Assembly: GCF_036785885.1 (NCBI RefSeq)
Contig: NC_092329.1
Span: forward strand, 9,300,001 to 9,364,000
Length of the DNA stretch: 64,000 nt
Source: Coffea arabica
Lineage: Eukaryota > Streptophyta > Magnoliopsida > Gentianales > Rubiaceae
Direction of reading: 5' to 3'
Both the position numbers and the translations under genes were made by a program. Numbering within the stretch: the first letter of the stretch is position 1; every line of letters starts with the position of its first letter. Below the pieces are notes generated by a model that was not told the origin of the DNA, made no database searches, and saw nothing but the letters and a program-made list of their open reading frames with translations. Positions 13,541-25,038 of this stretch are shown here, piece by piece.

Positions 13541-13765
13541 TATATAAGATAAGAAGAAAGGGGGATTTAGTTTCTTGCTTCATTTCTTGCCACGTGGCTT
13601 TCTAATAACTTGACAAGTGACGTGACTCTAATATTTCTTACCCCTGCATATCTTTTTTTTTTTTTTGTCCCATGTCGAACCAAAATTAAACAGAATTTGA
13701 TTTTGTATGATTTTGAATAGATTTAAAATTTGTAAATCAACAAGAAAAAACATACTTGAACTTGG
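13541..13765. repeat. Second copy of the Helitron-flanking block
   Basis: It repeats 11255-11455 with few differences, including the stretch CTTGCCACGTGGCTT and the TTTGATTTTGTATGATTTTG unit. It begins exactly where the Helitron ends. It then continues with AACATACTTGAACTTGG, which resembles sequence left of the first copy, so the original locus was probably a short tandem array. Confidence 0.75.
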
Positions 13766-13887
13766 TATTATAAATTTATAAGCATGTTACCCTAGTGTAA
13801 TAGAGAATTGAAAAAAAAATTTCAAAGTCTTGTTGGATTGGTTTTCATTGATCATCAAACACATAAAGTAAAGAATAATGAGATTTA

Positions 13888-15447
13888 GGGGCTGCTTGGT
13901 TAAAAGGTTTGAGAATCACAGAATGGAATAAATCCTTATTTGTTGTTTGGGTTAAGTCTATTGGAATGCAATTTTTGGAATCATTTCTAAAAATGGGACT
14001 TATCCCATTCCCGAACAAATTGGCAGGTTTTGAACAAAACCCTCAACTCATTCCCTCGTACAACATTTTTTACGGACATACTCATCACATACAAAACTCC
14101 TCTACCCTCTCTTTCTTTCCATCACACGCCGCTCTTTCTGTTCTTTTTTTTCATCAGTTTTACTATCTCTTCTTCTTCATCGTATAGTCTTCATCTGTAA
14201 TTCAAAATCTCTTGAAAAAAACAGATCTAAAGTAGATCTAAATGGATTAATAGTGGGCAAATATTTTCAATGGGCAAATTGTTCAACAAGATTTCTACAA
14301 GAAAGATCTCTAAGAAATATTGAAGAAAACCTTCAATCTTAGCATCGGTGATGTGTTGATTTGAACTATCGTGGCTCTGAAATTATGGATGAATTCCTAG
14401 AATTGGAGTGAAAAGGAATCAGTTCTGATTGGTTGGTTTTTTGTATTGATTACGATGACGAGATAGTCGGGATTAAAGATTGAATCTCAAATGGACTTAT
14501 GGCATTGTAAGCGTTTGAGATTTTTTGGACTGCATTTGAATTCTCTGGGATGCAATTGTGTGGCTTTGGTTGTCATTGTTTTGTTTCTTAGAGCCGTCCT
14601 AATCTCTCCTTTCGCTGGTTTTGGAAGGATAGAACAGAACAAGCTGGTATTTTTTCGTAACAATTTTTTGGCACAAAATCTGCAATTACAAATTGAAAAC
14701 CCAAATCCAAGACTTTGTAATCTTTGTGATTTAACATTCTTATGATTTTATCCAACCAATAAATTAGCTTATGAAAAAATGAAAAAATGGATAATTTAAG
14801 GAGGAAAGCCATAAAGAACTGGTGTTTTATTAGAAAACGAGTTTATTTTTATTTTATTCGATAAATAAATTTATTTATGGAAAAATGGGTACTCTATTCT
14901 TATAATGGAGAAAAGCCATAAAGAGTTGGTGTTTTATTGAAAAACGAATTTATTTTTATTTTATCCGATAAATAAATTTATTTATGAAAAAATGGGTATT
15001 CTGTTCTTATAATAAAAGAAAACCATAAAGAGTTGGTTTTTTATGGGAAAGTGATACTTTATGAGCCATTTCTTTTTTTAAAAATATTTAATTTATTTTA
15101 AATAGATAACCTATCAATTTCCTTTTTATAAGCATATTACTATAACACTTTTTCAATTTTACTTACAAATATTGATATATTTATCATAAATTAAATGTTT
15201 GAAAGTAAAATATCCATAAAGAGCCGGTACTTTAAATGTTTTATAAGAATTGTTATATCAGGGGTAAATATGGAATTTAATTACATTTAATTCTGAAACA
15301 CTCATCAAACCAAACATCAGGAATTGGAATGGTGCTAATTCCAATGAATGAATCAAACTAGATGTTGGAATGAAAAGTTTAATTCCAAAATCAGAGTCTA
15401 TGATTCCATTTCCATTTTCGATTCCAATATGTGAAACAAGCACCTTC
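13888..15447. mobile_element. Putative PIF/Harbinger-like non-autonomous element
   Basis: The left end is GGGGCTGCTTGGTT after TTA (13885-13887). The right end, read inverted, is GAAGGTGCTTGTTTC, with TTA at 15448-15450. A 3-bp TTA duplication and G-rich imperfect ends suggest PIF/Harbinger. Both subterminal regions carry TTGGAAT-rich sequence in inverted orientation. There is no transposase; small ORFs inside look spurious. Confidence 0.55.
14801..15050. repeat. 107-bp tandem repeat inside the Harbinger-like element
   Basis: The phrase CCATAAAGAGTTGGTGTTTT and variants recur at 14809, 14916 and 15023, a period of 107 bp, with a further diverged copy near 15211. The unit also holds TTTATTTTTATTTTAT. 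It is non-coding. Confidence 0.8.
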
Positions 15448-15819
15448 TTAGAGTTTAAAGATTTTCAAGTTTGTTTTCGACTATTCTGAAAACTCTTTAA
15501 AAGCTGGAACAGCAGATTTTCTTCTCTTCTGTACATGCTTTTAATTTTCTAGCCTAAAAGGTAAAGGAAAAAAAAAAACAAAAAGAGGGTTCTGATACTT
15601 GCATTAATCTATAGCACATTTTAACTTACAATAAAGAGTAGACAGTAATAATATCAATGATAACAATGGAGGGTTCTGATACTGGGATCTGGCCTACTTC
15701 TGGACTGTTTAGCAGCATCTAGCTATACTCATGCATAGCTTCTTTCTACACAGTTAATGTTGTACCCAAGGAAATACCCACTACCCTCTGAAAGTGAAGA
15801 TCGTAGGCACAACCAGAAG

Positions 15820-18461
15820 CTATGTTGTACTGCTTGAACAAGAAGTTGCATTCTTGCAACAAACGTCAACCAGCATTTCAGGTTCTTCAACTTCAGAGCT
15901 TATCACCAAGCTGGGAAACGCTACCGAAATATCCCTGATCAAACCAATTGACTCAGAAGATATAACCAACAGATTCCTCAATTAATCTAAACATGGAGGA
16001 TTTGTACCTCCTCCTATAGAAGCATTCTTCTCAACCTTGGAATAGACAAAACGTTTATGACAATGTCTTCTTTTTTTTTTAACGATTTGATATGTTTTGT
16101 GAAGTTGTTTTGTTTCTATTCAAAATTCTCAGGATAACTTTTCAAACCTTGCATTCTCAAGGACATTATACAAGTTCAAATGAATCCAGAACTATGATAA
16201 GGTAACTCAAATATCGCCTATATTTTGACCGCGGTTATATGGACTACTTGCTCAACATGTAGAACATCGAAGTCCAAACAAGCAAGATGTTCATAGCATA
16301 TTCAGAAGCAGATTGGAAAAGTTCAAAGCAGAGATTTGCTAGATTTAAGTAGTTGCTATAAAACTGAAGAAGGAAATTCTCAATGGAACAAGGTGTGCTT
16401 AAACTGCAGATGATAGCACTATGTGCAGATTTCACTTAAGAGGTTAAATAAGCATGTGATTCACTTATAAAACTTACTTAAGATACGGAAGCGTCATGTT
16501 CTTCATAAGAGATGGAAACTTTGATACAAACTTCTTCCACTCTTCTTGATCAATCCTGCCATCACCTTTTGTATCTGCATCTCTGAATGTCTACAGCAGC
16601 ATAAGTTAAAGAATTTTCAATCCGATGATGAAGAAATCACAATAGCTAGGAGTCAACGTAGAAAATTTTCACCTTATTCACGATCATTTGGACAACATCA
16701 TCCGAAAGCACAATATCTGATTTGTGTAAAAACGCCAGTACCATCTCTTTCAACTGTTAGTTAACAATATAGGCATAAGGCTCAAAAAAAATTTGTTTGC
16801 ATCTATTTCCTTCTTCAAGGGACAATCAGTATGTTAGGCTACCTTCACAATCACCTTGTTTTAGATAATGAGATTTGAAAGGCTTCCATATAGAAATCGT
16901 TGAAAGGAGTCACAAAAATAGGAGGAGAATCAGGAGATAGAGTCAAAATTGAAGTAAGTTGTTATGATTCAACCAGAGGACGCATAATTTATTGACTTCA
17001 CAACAAGGATTCAAAGGATTAAGTGATTTTTTAACTTGAACATTCCTTTCATGAGAATATGATTCAAGATGCAAAATCTAAAGAAACTGAATGACTAAGC
17101 TGTTGAAGTGAAGACAGTAATATTAGCTTAATAAACAAAATATGGCAGCATAGTTGGTCGGTGGAAATATATACTTCTAAGTGAAGCTCACACGAATTTA
17201 GCAACGATTTCTGAACACACGAATACATTTGTCTTTAGAAGCTCGAAATAGCAACTTGAAAGTACAAAGAGTCAAGAACAATGGTTACTCTTACCTCTTC
17301 TCTCTCAATAAAACCTGTGTGCCTTAGATCATACAATCTAAAAGCAACTGCCAAAAGAGAAGAGGTTTTGCACAAGATAAATGAGCCAAGTCAGTGAAAA
17401 GCTTAAACCAGAAGCATAAATGTGGACTAAATTTCAGGTTGAAGCTTATTGGGTTATTGCGTGCACTCCAAAATTGATTCTTACATGTAGTTTTGTCAGC
17501 CATAGGTGCACTTGGGTGAAATACGCCCAAAGATTGGACAAATTCACCATATTCAGTTACTCCATTGCGCTTAATATCAAACAGATCGAATATCTACATG
17601 ACAATATGCCGGAGGATCAGTAAGGATGTCACTAACTGCAAATTTAGCTCTACGCATAACCAAGCAGCAGGATGGTTGAACTATACTGCAATGCAATACC
17701 AGCAGTAGAAAATGTGTGTTCAAACCAAAGACATCATTAGCTTGCATCAAATTCAGCAGTAACTACTGAAAAAGAAGTCTAGAGACATACCCTATCTGCA
17801 AAAAACATTCCTCCTGTTTTGGTGCCTGAACAATGCAAGCTGAAACTCTTCCTGATAATAAAATTGCACGTAATAGGATTTTGTTAGAAGGAGACATTCT
17901 TGCCTCACTGCTAATACAAACTCAGTATCTAAGATGATAAAGATAAAACATAGAGAAACAACTGACAGCAGAGAAATATCTTGCAGTTTCATATCCTAGT
18001 TGGAGAGAATACCTTGTTGATAAGCCCGTCATCAATAATGGAGCTGCTAATTTTCTTAAATAGCTCATATATTGCCTCTATTTCATTCACTGTAACTACA
18101 AGAGAAATGCATGTCAATTTACATTTTTTTTTTAAAAAAAACTACTACTGAAATTGATTGAATTTTCAACATTAATGGAGATAGGTATATATCAAAATGA
18201 AACTATGTTAAGCTCAAAATAAGATGTTATCACACGTTTCTACAATTCAATTCAACAATAACGTGCTAAAAAAAAGTGGTGATTATGTGCCTAAATGGGA
18301 CTATTCCAAGAACATCAACACAATTATTTCAAATATGAAACTAGGAAGAATATGAAAGTAAAAGAAGCACACTTACGAGGTGTCTCAACAACAAGAATAG
18401 TAGGTTCTTCATAACCAGGGATTTTCCTGGTGTTTTTCTTTTTCGAGCACAGGCACCCCAT
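15820..18461 (-). CDS. CBL4: Calcineurin B-like Ca2+ sensor, SOS3/CBL4 type, with a 1-nt frameshift
   Basis: Eight exons on minus: 18461-18377, 18095-18013, 17851-17791, 17593-17485, 17347-17295, 16753-16673, 16590-16478 and 15934-15820. The N-terminus MGCLCSKKK fits N-myristoylation at Gly2 and S-acylation at Cys3. Exon 2 ends [11 protein letters not shown], exon 3 starts EEFQLALFR (EF1). EF2 is [14 protein letters not shown]3 [12 protein letters not shown] and EF4 [12 protein letters not shown], the most canonical loop. The C-terminus has NMTLPYL and FPSL, the usual CIPK phosphorylation site region. Known role: bind CIPK kinases (CIPK24/SOS2 for CBL4) in Na+ homeostasis at the plasma membrane. 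Exon 3 is 61 nt where frame needs 60: a run of six T (after GAATG) where five are expected. As written, translation stops after 75 residues. All later exons are intact (232 residues if in frame), so this is a sequencing error or a very young lesion. Confidence 0.88.
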
Positions 18462-18700
18462 CAAGATGCAAGCTTCGGAGAACTGCTTCACATTTCATGC
18501 AATAGAAACTTTTCCGGAGTAAATAATGACGGAGCCAAGGGGCAAATTTCTAAGAATATTGCTAAAATAAAAAACTATCATAAAATTGGGAGCATTTGAG
18601 AGGGCGTTCTGATTGTACGGTCGCCGCATTTTAGGTATGAGGCTATCAATAAAATTAGAATTAATTTGTATTTATTTTTTGTTGCTTTAGTTTTGTATAA
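18462..18700. other. Upstream region of the CBL gene
   Basis: It should hold the 5' leader and promoter of the minus-strand CBL gene. I see no clear TATA box or repeat. Confidence 0.35.
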
Positions 18701-18729
18701 TTTCTCCAGTTTTTTTTTCCATAAGCTTT

Positions 18730-19350
18730 TGCCGCTCATCAGATAAGCGGTGAAAATCTCTGCCAACACCGACAAGGACTTGACAGGACGGCAGGATGGA
18801 CTAACAGCTACGGCTAATACAGACAAATTTCTTCGATCTTCGCTTGGTGGCATTCAGTTTTTTTTTTTTTTTTTACCTTGCGTCATTTGTGGTGTCAGCT
18901 TTTTGACTTTTCCTCGACACCGCAAATTTATCATATTTTATTTTATTTTTATTGACGCCGCAAAACAGTTTTGCGGCGTCAAAATTTTTTTTATTTTTTC
19001 CACGTGTGATCAACGGAGTAATCAACGGACTCAGATTGTCGGCCAAAATATTTTCTTTTAAAATGAAAAGGCAATTATTGATTGCGGCTAAAATTAATTT
19101 TTTTAACTGAAAAAGCAATTTTTTTAAAGTAAAACCGCAAATCTTGATTGCGTCGATAGTTTTGCCACCATTCATCCACCTAACCTAAGTAACCAACGAT
19201 TATCATTGACCCTCTTATTATTTCTTTATAAAAAAAGGCTAACGGCCATGTACTATTTTTTTTAAACTAATGCCGCAATTTGAATTTTTGGCGTTAGTTT
19301 TTCCACCATCCATCCGTCTAGATCTACAAATCAAAGTTTAGGATTTAGTC
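18730..19350. repeat. TE-like region with GCGGCGTC hairpins
   Basis: 18952-18965 and 18969-18982 are perfect 14-bp inverted arms (TTGACGCCGCAAAA) around a 3-nt loop. Variants of the same motif (GACACCGCAAA, TTGCGGCTAAAATT, AATGCCGCAATTTG, TTGCGTCGATAG) recur on both strands up to 19300. Repeated short motifs of this kind are typical of the subterminal regions of CACTA-type transposons, but I find no CACTA terminus, so the class is left open. Confidence 0.5.
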
Positions 19351-19619
19351 AAAAAATAATTTGTAGTCAAAGTAACAGTGCTACAATTATTTGTTATATT
19401 GCCGACAATAACTACTCATGCCTCATTTTCACGGACAATCTCAATTTTTCTCTCTATTTTGTATATTCACTTGAGAAAACCTAACTCCCTCACAACCTTT
19501 CTCTTTCTAGTGTGGTCCTCATCTTCCTCTTCATTTTCTCTACATATTTCTCTTAGATTTTTCTTTTTTTGGTGTGATCCTCATTTTTTTCTTCATTTTC
19601 TCTTTCTGGTGTGGTCCAT

Positions 19620-20308
19620 TCGACCGTCAAGATATTGGCCATTCTGCCTCTTCTGCTACTCCTTTTCAGATGCCTGTCGAGCATCCACTTAGGGAAGTCC
19701 GTGGTAGGAAATAAGCAATTAGATGTCGCAGAGAGAGTATCTCCACGCATGCTGTTAATATGTCAGATGAAGATATAACGCAGACTTCATCACTATTCGG
19801 TTACGATCCACCTATTGGCACACTCTTTTCTCATAATGAAGCTTTCTTCACACCTCCCACTGTGCCAGCTTTCGGAGGTCATTTCAGTGACACATCTACT
19901 CCCATACCCGTATTTGGCTATACGTCTGTTGTTACACCGTCGTCTTCAATGCTTGCTACAACAATGTGTCCAAAAATTAAATTTCAGGATAATCTTGATC
20001 AAATGTACCATTTCCTAGAAATCTCGACTGGTTTCTCACCTGTTTTGCATATGGATGACGACAATGTTCCCATTAGTGCTCCTTTCGAAGCGCCTATACG
20101 TGGTTCTTGTCCTAGATGTGGTCAAACTCCGATATTCAATCCCTCCGTTGATGATGACGATTATCAAATACCTGAACAAGTTCATACACCACCTCGGAGG
20201 TATGAACGATTACAATTAGGACGAGATATACCACACGGAATAATTCATTGGAAATGTGACTGTTCTACCACGCCGCGATATAAGAGCAAGAGGCGCGTTG
20301 ATGGGTGA
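19620..20308 (+). pseudogene. Unclassified, probably TE-derived coding remnant with in-frame stop
   Basis: An open frame from ATG 19760 encodes 182 residues with low-complexity P/S/T/F-rich sequence, an acidic DDDD stretch, a CPRCGQTP motif and the C-terminal end HWKCDCSTTPRYKSKRRVDG. The same frame continues upstream through coding-like sequence (FQMPVEHPLREVRGRK), broken by one TAA at 19712. I do not recognise the family. The CxxC and CxC pairs could bind metal. The repeat-rich surroundings and in-frame stop favour a degraded transposon gene over a host gene. Confidence 0.4.
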
Positions 20309-21509
20309 TATTTAGATTTTTCGAATTTTTCTTATCGAAACTCTCATTTTATTATCAATTAAGTTTATATGCTAATTATTACATTTTATAAATATTGTTT
20401 ACTGTTGCATTATTTATCATTATTCAAATTAGCATTAACATTAAAAATTTTAAAAATATGACTTAGGTAAATTTTAGTGTGTTTTTAATAGCATACTAAT
20501 TATTTAAACCCTAAACTCTAATTAAGCCTAATTTATTATTATTTAAGTTTATATACTAATTATTACATTCTATAAATATTGATCAATACTGCATTATTTA
20601 TCATTATTTAAATTAACATTAATATTAATATTAAAAAATTTTAAAAATATGACTTAGACAAATTTTATTAGTAATTTAATAGCATACTTGATTATCATCT
20701 TAATTTATAAATTTAACATTATTCTAATATCATATATTAAATTTTTGATAATTTTGGTTTATAATAGAATTGTAGTAATACGATTTAAGAATTTTGATTT
20801 TAAAATTAGGGTTAAAGGGTTACACTGTGATTTGGAAATTAGGATTCATGTAAAACGTAAAACCCTAATTACGCCTAATTAAGGTTACGTTTTACGGGGG
20901 AAAAAAAACTTGGTCGCGCTGCCTTTTATTAAATATTAAATATTAAATAATAAAAGTTAGTAAAAAAAAGGTAGAATGAACATAAAAGACAAAACAACAG
21001 TGATCGAAATGAGCAGCGAAGCTTTTAAGAAAATAAAAAAAAAACAAAATTAAAGCGAACCAAAATAAATGAAAATTAAAAGTATTTTTATTAGAAGCCT
21101 CACGTCTCAATTGTGGCGACCCCTTATTTCGAAACCCATCCCAATAGAACACCAATTTTCTGACCTTTTTCAATTTTGACAATATTCCTAGAAATTCGCC
21201 GAGCCAAGGAGGCCTCTGAGTCTTGAAAATTTTAATCCACAGTGTGTAAATATACGTGTAAAACAAAGTTGGCCCTTAATTTTTTTACAATTTTAGTTTA
21301 TATTATGAGAGTTTATCTATATGAATTAGCCACATTTGAATTATTCTTCAAAAAAATTATTTATTTTTTTATTGTGCTAGTTATTTGACTTTCAAAAAAG
21401 TAAACTTATAATTTAATGATTCGCAATAAATTAACCCAATTTGATATAATATAATAAAAAGACCCCAATTCATAATTATCAATAGGCTAAAATAAAAATA
21501 ATTACTTTA
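20309..21509. other. AT-rich spacer
   Basis: It contains a diverged direct repeat near 20340-20480 and 20530-20660 (both carry TATTATTACATT-like and TTAAAAATATGACTTAG sequence). No gene is seen; the minus ORF at 20943-21266 has no recognisable content. Confidence 0.4.
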
Positions 21510-21832
21510 TTGGTTCATATACAAATATACAATCTAACACAATTGATTAAATTTGTTCTCACTCTTCCTATATCAACTGCAATTATAGAACGAGTATTTT
21601 CAATTATGGAGATAATCATGACAAGTTCCCGAAATAAGATGGAAGATAATTTCTTGAATGATTGCCTAACTGTGTATATAGAAAAGAAAGTTGTTAGAAA
21701 ATTTAGCACTAATTCATTCATAAATGAATTTAGTTCTATGAAAGAATGTAAAACTCAATTTATTTTTAAAAAAAGAGGTTGAAATTTCAAAGTATGTTAA
21801 CATAATTTTTATCTTTTTTAATTGAAAATAAT

Positions 21833-21893
21833 TACATATATATATGTATATGTACATGTATATGTATATGTATGTGTGTGTGTGTGTATATAT
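21833..21893. repeat. TA/TG microsatellite
   Basis: Alternating TA, TATG and TG units; low-complexity DNA within the hAT remnant. Confidence 0.85.
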
Positions 21894-22042
21894 GATTAAT
21901 TTTTTATACACTACAGTATATACACCATCACCATTTGATGCATGACAAATTATCTGAATTTAAATTTGAATTTCAAATTTATGTATCATGTATTCAACAA
22001 TGGTAGTGTATACACTGTCAATATATATAAGATTTACTTATA
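21893..22042. mobile_element. Short MITE-like element related to those at 51.9 and 52.1 kb
   Basis: It begins TTAATTTTTTATACACTACA and ends with inverted-type sequence GTGTATACACTGTCAATATA. The centre carries TTTGAATTTCAAATTT. The same arrangement occurs at 51888-52040 and around the hAT element at 52.1 kb. It is about 150 bp and non-coding. Confidence 0.5.
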
Positions 22043-22969
22043 TATACACACCCCCACATACACACATATATACTACACATACATAATGTGCAGTTTGGGT
22101 GGTTTGTGATATTACAAAAAATTTATTCAAAATTTATTTCTTGTATTAATTTTCATTATGATTATGCTGCATATATTATGAAATAGACATACCTTTATAA
22201 TTAAAGTTAATATTTGATGTTTTTAGATGCATATATTTAAATAGATGGAAATTATTTCGAATATAACATATTAAGATAATTTTGTTAGGAAAAATTCCCC
22301 CCCCCCCAAGAAAAAAAATCCTAATTCCGTCACTGAGAGTAATCCTGCAAAATTTATTGAAAAAGTCAAGCATTTCTGCTGTTAAACTTATGAAATGAAC
22401 AAATCATTCACCTTAAACAAGAGTTTATGTGTACAATCTCACCAAATACTACAACTTTAACTATTGAGCGCACACAAAAATGGACAGGTTCAATGTTCAA
22501 ACTCTCCATATTAGCTTAAGCATCTGGATGAGATAATCTTTCAACCTTTATTAGCATATATTCTTGTTTACACACATTCTCATATGCTAGTGCTTTGTTT
22601 GCACTTTGCATGGAGGATGTTGGTCATGAAAGAAAAAATGAACAATATTGATAAACTGCCTAACTTTTAGGTCCGTGAGGAATGAGAACTACTTTACTCT
22701 TTTTTCTTTTCTCCTTTTTTTTTTTAACTCTTCTCCACCCTCTCTTTTTTTGTTTTCTTTTTTAACCGATCTTCACACTAAGGGCCTGTTTGGAATCTGA
22801 GTTTTTTGGGAGTTTGTCTAAAACTTTACTGTAGTGCACTGTAGAAGTTTTTGAAAAAATTTTGTAGAAGTTTTTGTAAGGTGAAAAACTTTTTTGTAGA
22901 AGTTTTTGAAATGTTACTGTAGACGTTTTTTGGATTATTTTTAGAGGTATTTTTAAAACATATTTTTGA

Positions 22970-24500
22970 GTATTTTATAATTTATAATTTTTATATTTTT
23001 ATATTTTTAAACATTTATGCATTTATAATACATTTATAAATATTTAGAAATAAATATATTTATACATTTATATATTTTTATATAAATGTATTATATTATA
23101 TATAATACGTAATATACATATATTTGTAAGTGTATAATTAATATAAATGTATAAATTATAAATGAATATTATATAAATGTATAAATTATAATTGATAAAT
23201 GTATATGATGATTATGTATAAATGTATAAATGTATTAATATAAATGTATAAATGTATTAATATTATGTATAAATGTATAATTAATATTGTTTATAATTTA
23301 TAATTTTTATTGTTTAAATATTTATATGCATTTATGCATTTATAATACATTTATAAATAAATATATTTATATATTTATATATAAATATATAAATGTATTA
23401 TATTATATATAATACATAATATAAATATATTTATAAATGTATAAATGTATAATTAATATAAATGTATATATTATAAATGAATATTATATAAATGTATAAT
23501 TATAATTTATAAATATATATGATGATTATGTATAACTGTATTAATATAATTAATATAAATGTATAAATGTATAATTAATATTTTTTATAATTTATAATTC
23601 TTATTGTTTAAATATTTATATGCATTTATACATTTATAATATATTTATAAATATTTATAAATAAATATATTTATATAGTTATATAAAAATATATAAATAT
23701 ATAAATGTATTATATTATATATAATACATAATATACATATATTTATAAATGTATAAATGTATAATTAATATAAATGTATATATTATAAATGAATATTATA
23801 TAAATGTATAAATGATAATTTATAAATATATATGATGATTATGTATAACTGTATTAATATAATTAATATAAATGTATAAATGTATAATTAATATTTTTTA
23901 TAATTTATAATTCTTATTGTTTAAATATTTATATGCATTTATGCATTTATAATATATTGATAATACATTTATAAATAAATATATTTATATAGTTATATAA
24001 AAATATATAAATGTATTATGTTATACATAATACATAAGATAAATATATTTACAAATGTAATAATTGTATATTATTATAAATGAATATTATATAAATATAT
24101 AAATTAATATATTATAAATATATAAATATATAATATTATGTATAAATGTATTAATATAAATGTATTAGTATTATGTATAAATGTATAATTAATATTGTGT
24201 GTTAATATTATGTATAAATGTATTATGTTATACATAATACATAATATAATTGTATATAAATATACATAAATATATATACATAAATGTGCAATATATGTAA
24301 TATGTATTATATATATTAAATATATAATATTTATATAAATGTATAATTACATATTTATATTAATATTAATTTATATGGTATATATTATTTATATAAATAT
24401 ATAAAAATATATCTTAAATAAAATAAAATATTTATAATGTGTTTAAATAAATATTTAAATATATAATATTATAAATATATAATATATATAATAAATTTTT
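22970..24500. repeat. AT-rich higher-order tandem array
   Basis: About 1.5 kb consists almost only of A and T, built from ATAAATGTATAAATGTAT-type words. A larger unit marked by TTGTTTAAATATTTATATGC recurs at about 23310, 23604 and 23918, a period of roughly 0.3 kb. It lies wholly within the TAA-flanked element. It is non-coding. Confidence 0.85.
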
Positions 24501-24554
24501 GAGGGTGAGAGAGGAAGAAAAGTTTACCGGCGGCGCCGGAATAGGTGACCGGCG

Positions 24555-24615
24555 CCGGGAGAGGTGGTGGAGGCGGTGTCTGGTGTGGTGGTGGAGGCGG
24601 TGTCTGGTGTGGTGG
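24555..24615. repeat. 24-bp GC-rich tandem repeat in AT-rich element
   Basis: GGTGGTGGAGGCGGTGTCTG occurs twice, 24 bp apart, preceded by CCGGCGCCGG palindromic sequence. The proline-rich reading on the minus strand is a by-product of the repeat and not a gene. Confidence 0.75.
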
Positions 24616-24784
24616 GTTGGGTGAGGGAGGAAGAAAAGTTTTTGAGAAATTTTTTGTGTATAGATTTTTGAAGTGTGTAGATAAAAAACTTTGAAAAGTT
24701 TTTTGGGATTCTTGTAGCAAAAGTTGTTAAAAAACTAGTAGCTAAAAAACTTGGTAAAAAACTAGGATGACAAACAGACCCTAA

Positions 24785-25038
24785 GTTATACACTACTACA
24801 CTCTCTAAATTTATCGAAGAAAGGGAGTACCATGCTTCCCCTTACAGCACCAAGTAAGATTTAAACTCTATTATTGTACTAGGTGAGATATAAACTCCAG
24901 ACATGATCCATAGAAGAATTCTAAGAGATTTCTTCTAACCACTAGTTATTGGACCAAAGCGGTTGGTGACTACTTCAGTAGTAATACTTTTTAATTCAAG
25001 CCGAACACTCTTATAGAACTTTTGGTGAATTAATTATG
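24785..25038. other. Spacer between elements
   Basis: No gene, RNA or clear repeat is visible. Confidence 0.4.

Larger units (their letters stand above)
21510..22335 (+). mobile_element. hAT transposase C-terminal fragment with 3' terminus
   Basis: 21510-21782 encodes a 90-residue piece with the hAT dimerisation (hATC) signature LPISTAIIERVFSIM, then RNKMEDNFLNDCLTVYIEK, as in TTF/ZMYM1-like plant hAT transposases. About 550 bp downstream, read inverted, an end CAGTGACGGAATTAGG is followed by a G-run, matching the CAGGGACGGAGCC-type termini of these elements (compare 52136). I could not find the matching left end or a TSD. AT-rich microsatellite and a MITE-like segment lie between the ORF and the end. 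It is a dead fragment. Confidence 0.75.
22782..24781. mobile_element. 2000-bp PIF/Harbinger-like element flanked by TAA
   Basis: The left end GGGCCTGTTTGGAAT follows TAA (22779-22781). The right end, inverted, reads GGGTCTGTTTGTCAT and is followed by TAA (24782-24784). The 3-bp TWA duplication and GGGCCTGTTTGG-type ends are the usual hallmarks of PIF/Harbinger elements. Subterminal CTGTAGAAGTTTTTG motifs recur on the left. It has no transposase. The core is an AT-rich tandem array plus a short GC-rich patch. Confidence 0.75.

Noticed and set aside
14491-14812. Overlapping ORFs of 84 and 74 residues on both strands
   Set aside because: They lie inside a non-autonomous element, have no motif, and overlap in antisense.
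19378-19692. 104-residue plus-strand ORF
   Set aside because: Ser/Phe-rich translation of pyrimidine-rich tandem sequence (GTGTGGTCCTCAT-like units); no domain.
22970-24500. Centromeric satellite or CRISPR-like array
   Set aside because: The repeats are imperfect AT words without unique spacers, confined within a TSD-bounded element.
24469-24793. Two minus-strand ORFs with proline/threonine-rich repeats
   Set aside because: They are translations of a 24-bp GC-rich tandem repeat inside a transposon, with no conserved domain.
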